Source: Opitutales bacterium (lineage in GTDB: Bacteria > Verrucomicrobiota > Verrucomicrobiia > Opitutales > UBA2995). From it: a stretch of 64,000 nt of DNA. The position numbers and the translations under genes are program-made. The notes under the pieces are model-generated. The model was not told the DNA's origin, did not search any database, and saw only the letters and a list, made by a program, of their open reading frames with translations. Positions 61,422 through 64,000 of the stretch are shown here, in pieces. Numbering within the stretch: the stretch's first letter is position 1; every line of letters starts with the position of its first letter. The DNA is taken from positions 1-64,000 of the forward strand of contig JAJDZZ010000039.1 of NCBI GenBank assembly GCA_022824405.1, given 5' to 3'.

Positions 61422-62057
61422 TCAGTTTTCTATCAGGTGCTTTTTGACCACCCCGATCGCTTTCCTGAAATTGGTTCCGAAATTCCGGGACCCGCGTCTC
61501 CTGGTCTGAGTGATCACCAGGTCATGTTCCGGGACTACCCAGAATATGTTGGAAGTGGCCGACCCGTGTCCGATGACACTGTCGGAAATCAGCCCATTCC
61601 GGTCCTGATAGTTGATTCCGATGCCCCATTTCCGGTTCACCCCCGGGTAGAATTCGTTCAGGTCTTTGGGGAGGATCTTTTCCAATGTTTCCGGAGAGAA
61701 GAACTGCAGGTTCCCATAGCTTCCCCCATTGAGCAATAATTGACCAACCTTGGCCAAGTCATAGGCCGTGCTCTGACAACTGAATCCCAGGTCCCAGTCG
61801 TGAACCGTATCGTTCATTTCAAGGGGATCGTAGAGGTTTTCCCTGAACAATCTGAATACGCTTTTCCCGGTGACCGCCTCCATGACGTCGGGGGCATGCC
61901 GTAGAAAAGCGATGCCTTTTGGAGAAAAAGGATCAGGCCTTGAAAACTGTATTCCGTTGCACTTCATACACTTTTGCAAGGCAACCGATCCTGAAAAGCA
62001 TAACTTTTTACGTCTTGGCCTCTTCTTTTTCCGAAATGTTTGTATATTCCAAAACAT
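61422..62057 (-). pseudogene. Serine hydrolase (beta-lactamase family), C-terminal fragment
   Basis: The readable part is the second half of a class C beta-lactamase-like serine hydrolase: LRHAPDVMEAVTGKSVFRLFRENLYDPLEMNDTVHDWD, LAKVGQLLLNGG, RKWGIGINYQ and VIGHGSATSNIFWVVPEHDLVI. GHGS is the counterpart of the KTG/HTG box. The first 35 residues (a lysine-rich stretch FRKKKRPRRKKL) do not belong to the family, and the catalytic S-x-x-K and Y-x-N parts are missing. So the gene lost its 5' half; it lies between a plus-strand gene end and the deacetylase gene. It is probably inactive. Confidence 0.72.
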
Positions 62058-62115
62058 GCTTAACTAGGCGCCATCCAGGACAGACCCCTTGGCGCATGCT
62101 CCTATAACCCTTGAA

Positions 62116-63834
62116 TTAAATCGATTCTGCCAACTCCGGGGGAGGACCATCGCCCTCATGAAACCATATTCGCCCTTTTACCGAAACTTTCTCGCCAGGC
62201 TGGCAGGGATCCAGAACAGGATCGAAATGTAGGCAGGGACAATCCGGATTGGCCCAGGTTCTGCGCAACTTATTCCAGGCGGTAAGGATCCATCGTTGCC
62301 CGTCCTCCGAGTGCACTGCGGCTACAGCATCATTAAGAATTTTATTATCCCTGGTCTGCTCGTCGAATTCACCGGCGCCCTTAAGCATGATGCACACTTG
62401 GCCGTTTATAAATTCCATGTCTTCTTTCGACCCATTGTAGACCGTGAGTTCCATTTCTACGGAATCATTTAAAGGTGTAACGGTTACGCCAATCTCCATC
62501 CCGTTGGGCAAAACCCAATTATTTTCATATGCGCCATTGTCCGACACCCTCCACTCGGCATTTTCAATCGAAATCTTCTGTCTGTCCCAAAGCGTGGGAA
62601 CATGGGTATGCCCGAGAAAGACCAGGCCCGTTTGATAGAAAATAGCTTCAGGCACATCCAGAACGACATATTGCGATTTATCCCAGGGAAGAAATATACT
62701 GAGTTTGGTGCCCCGCATCGGATCGATCATTCCTTCCAAAAACCCGATGCGCGGATGTCGTCCTCCGGGATAGGGAAGGATGGTCACCACATCGTTTCCG
62801 GGTTGGATCGGTTGCTCCAGGTTTTTGGAAATTTCCTTTATTTCTTCAACGGAATACCCGGTAACCTCCGCGACTTCCTCCCAACTGAAGTTGTGAAAGC
62901 GCCGCATGTTATCGACCCAGAAATCAAGGTTTTCGCGGGTGGCCATTTGTTCCGGGGTGAAATACTCCACCGCTTTCTTCCTAGACCACCGATAGCTAAT
63001 CAAAGGATCATCAGGAGGCGTGTAGTTTTCCGGCAAATAGGAGGCAACATCCTTTAAAGCGATCACCTTGAACTCATTGTCTTTCAAATACCGCATGTAC
63101 TCCTTGAATTTTTCCGGGTCGGTGTGGACCCAGGGGTGAGCTACGTCCGGCACACCGTGAAACTGCAATACGACAAACTTTCCCGGTTCCGCCTTATCCA
63201 CTACGCTCTTGAAATAAGTCAGGTCCCAGTCCGGATAGGCATCGGCGGTTGTGGGAACCAACAGGGGGTGGTGCACCTGAGGGTCGTAAAGCGGGCCCAT
63301 CTCTTTTTTCCCGTATGCGGTCTCCGGCTGCATGCCGCGCCGCGCGAACAGGTAGCCACCATTTTTAAGAATCTCAAATGCTTCGGGACCGAAGCGATTA
63401 CCGGGATAGGCAAAGGTGACTGGATTCGGAACGCCACTGTTCCTTTGCAACATCCAATTAATCAGGCCGAGTTCACCGGCCAATTTATGTACATTATCGG
63501 GATCGCCCATATCACGGTGCGTCCAGGTGTGGTTTCCAATTTCGAAACCCATTTCATGGATTTCTTTTATATCCTCCCACGACATGAAATTCTTCTCATC
63601 GTCCATCCAGGAATAAGTCACGAAAAAGGTCGCCCCAAAACCCAACTCCTTCAGGTACGGCGCCACAAACGTGCGGTGAGATTTGACCGCATCGTCGAAG
63701 GTAAGGACGACCACTTTGGAATTCTCCAACGCAAAACCAAATGGTGGGAGCACGGCCAGAGCCAGACCAGGTATCAAAGAGGCAAGGGTCCGCTTACCGG
63801 CCAAAATCAGGTTTTTGAATACGAGTAGCCTCAT
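62116..63834 (-). CDS. Polysaccharide deacetylase family protein with C-terminal domain
   Basis: The 572-residue exported protein has a NodB-type deacetylase domain. VVVLTFDDAVKSH near residues 42-53 gives the catalytic D47 and metal D48, and GFEIGNHTWTHRDM near 97-110 the metal ligands H102 and H106. LQFHGVPDV near 235 may be the third histidine block. Family members remove N- or O-acetyl groups from polysaccharides. After about residue 300 there is a further region with WEEVAEVTGYSVEEI and, from about 365, a beta-rich domain (LFLGHTHVPTLWDR, VTVTPLNDSVEMELTVYNG) of about 200 residues that I do not recognise. The signal peptide and single start support the ATG at 63834. Confidence 0.82.
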   Translation of the reverse strand: MRLLVFKNLILAGKRTLASLIPGLALAVLPPFGFALENSKVVVLTFDDAVKSHRTFVAPYLKELGFGATFFVTYSWMDDEKNFMSWEDIKEIHEMGFEIGNHTWTHRDMGDPDNVHKLAGELGLINWMLQRNSGVPNPVTFAYPGNRFGPEAFEILKNGGYLFARRGMQPETAYGKKEMGPLYDPQVHHPLLVPTTADAYPDWDLTYFKSVVDKAEPGKFVVLQFHGVPDVAHPWVHTDPEKFKEYMRYLKDNEFKVIALKDVASYLPENYTPPDDPLISYRWSRKKAVEYFTPEQMATRENLDFWVDNMRRFHNFSWEEVAEVTGYSVEEIKEISKNLEQPIQPGNDVVTILPYPGGRHPRIGFLEGMIDPMRGTKLSIFLPWDKSQYVVLDVPEAIFYQTGLVFLGHTHVPTLWDRQKISIENAEWRVSDNGAYENNWVLPNGMEIGVTVTPLNDSVEMELTVYNGSKEDMEFINGQVCIMLKGAGEFDEQTRDNKILNDAVAAVHSEDGQRWILTAWNKLRRTWANPDCPCLHFDPVLDPCQPGEKVSVKGRIWFHEGDGPPPELAESI

Positions 63835-63867
63835 CGGTCGTTGATATCAATGTAACAACTCAGGCTT

Positions 63868-64000
63868 TCATACCTTGGCCCGCTTGCCGGGAACCACCTT
63901 TACGTCCCGGATTTCCCCGGTGAAGGGGAATGGGCCGTGTCGTTCATAGAGCGGCCACGATACAGGTCCGCGCCGATCCAGCCCTACGTCCAGGCCTTCG
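63868..64000 (-). CDS. Sulfatase, C-terminal end (gene runs off the window)
   Basis: The last 44 codons before a TGA at 63868 are on the minus strand and continue past the window edge. They read GLDVGLDRRGPVSWPLYER, then FPFTGEIRDVKVVPG, the usual end of arylsulfatases in which a GxDxG-x-PVS block and PF-FTG-I strand close the domain. The catalytic part lies outside. The next gene downstream is the deacetylase at 63834. Confidence 0.7.
   Translation of the reverse strand, partial: EGLDVGLDRRGPVSWPLYERHGPFPFTGEIRDVKVVPGKRAKV

Overview
The window looks like a chromosomal segment of a glycan-degrading member of the PVC superphylum, most likely a Verrucomicrobiota (Opitutae-like) bacterium. This is inferred from protein families, not from any rRNA. 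It has two PSCyt1-DUF1549-DUF1553 / DUF1501 gene pairs, a DUF6807-CxxCH cytochrome fusion, Tat-exported Gfo/Idh and NHL proteins, and about a dozen formylglycine sulfatases. No rRNA, tRNA, CRISPR array or intact transposase gene was seen.

Region 1 (about 1-13500) is a rearranged accessory zone. Intact genes (a Tat-signal Gfo/Idh oxidoreductase, a dienelactone-hydrolase-like protein, a sulfatase, an AAA/DUF4143 ATPase, a DUF1080 protein, a Phd/VapC pair) lie among remnants: a HigA tail, a TonB-receptor tail, a glycosidase tail and repeated sulfatase leader sequences. Three remnants (a sulfatase, a FAD_oxidored protein and a gamma-glutamyltransferase) keep both the start and the end of the gene and lack the middle, still in frame. 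A HepT/MNT pair here carries a frameshift.

Region 2 (13561-34541) holds a PQQ dehydrogenase with a fused cytochrome c domain, two PSD1-family/DUF1501 operons, and between them a peptide and hydroxyproline block. That block has an S9 prolyl oligopeptidase facing a minus-strand operon of a D-amino-acid (hydroxyproline) dehydrogenase, 4-hydroxyproline 2-epimerase, DapA-family Pyr4H2C deaminase and a DUF885 protein, followed by a divergent TauD-type dioxygenase and a VapBC-like pair.

Region 3 (34658-64000) is a sulfated-glycan utilisation region. It has ten complete sulfatases plus the end of another, two agarase-like (GH-A, GH50-like) proteins, a GH33-type sialidase, the DUF6807-CxxCH cytochrome protein and a polysaccharide deacetylase. 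A Doc-type toxin-antitoxin pair sits between two decayed copies of a DUF6807-sulfatase arrangement. No SusC/SusD pair and no sulfatase maturase (FGE or anSME) was seen.

Read together, desulfation, sialic acid release, hydroxyproline catabolism and proline-specific peptidases suggest feeding on sulfated, sialylated, collagen-like material such as animal matrix, or on algal glycoprotein and polysaccharide. That is inference. A dispersed intergenic hairpin (REP/BIME-like) with arms that change in a compensatory way occurs in three clusters.
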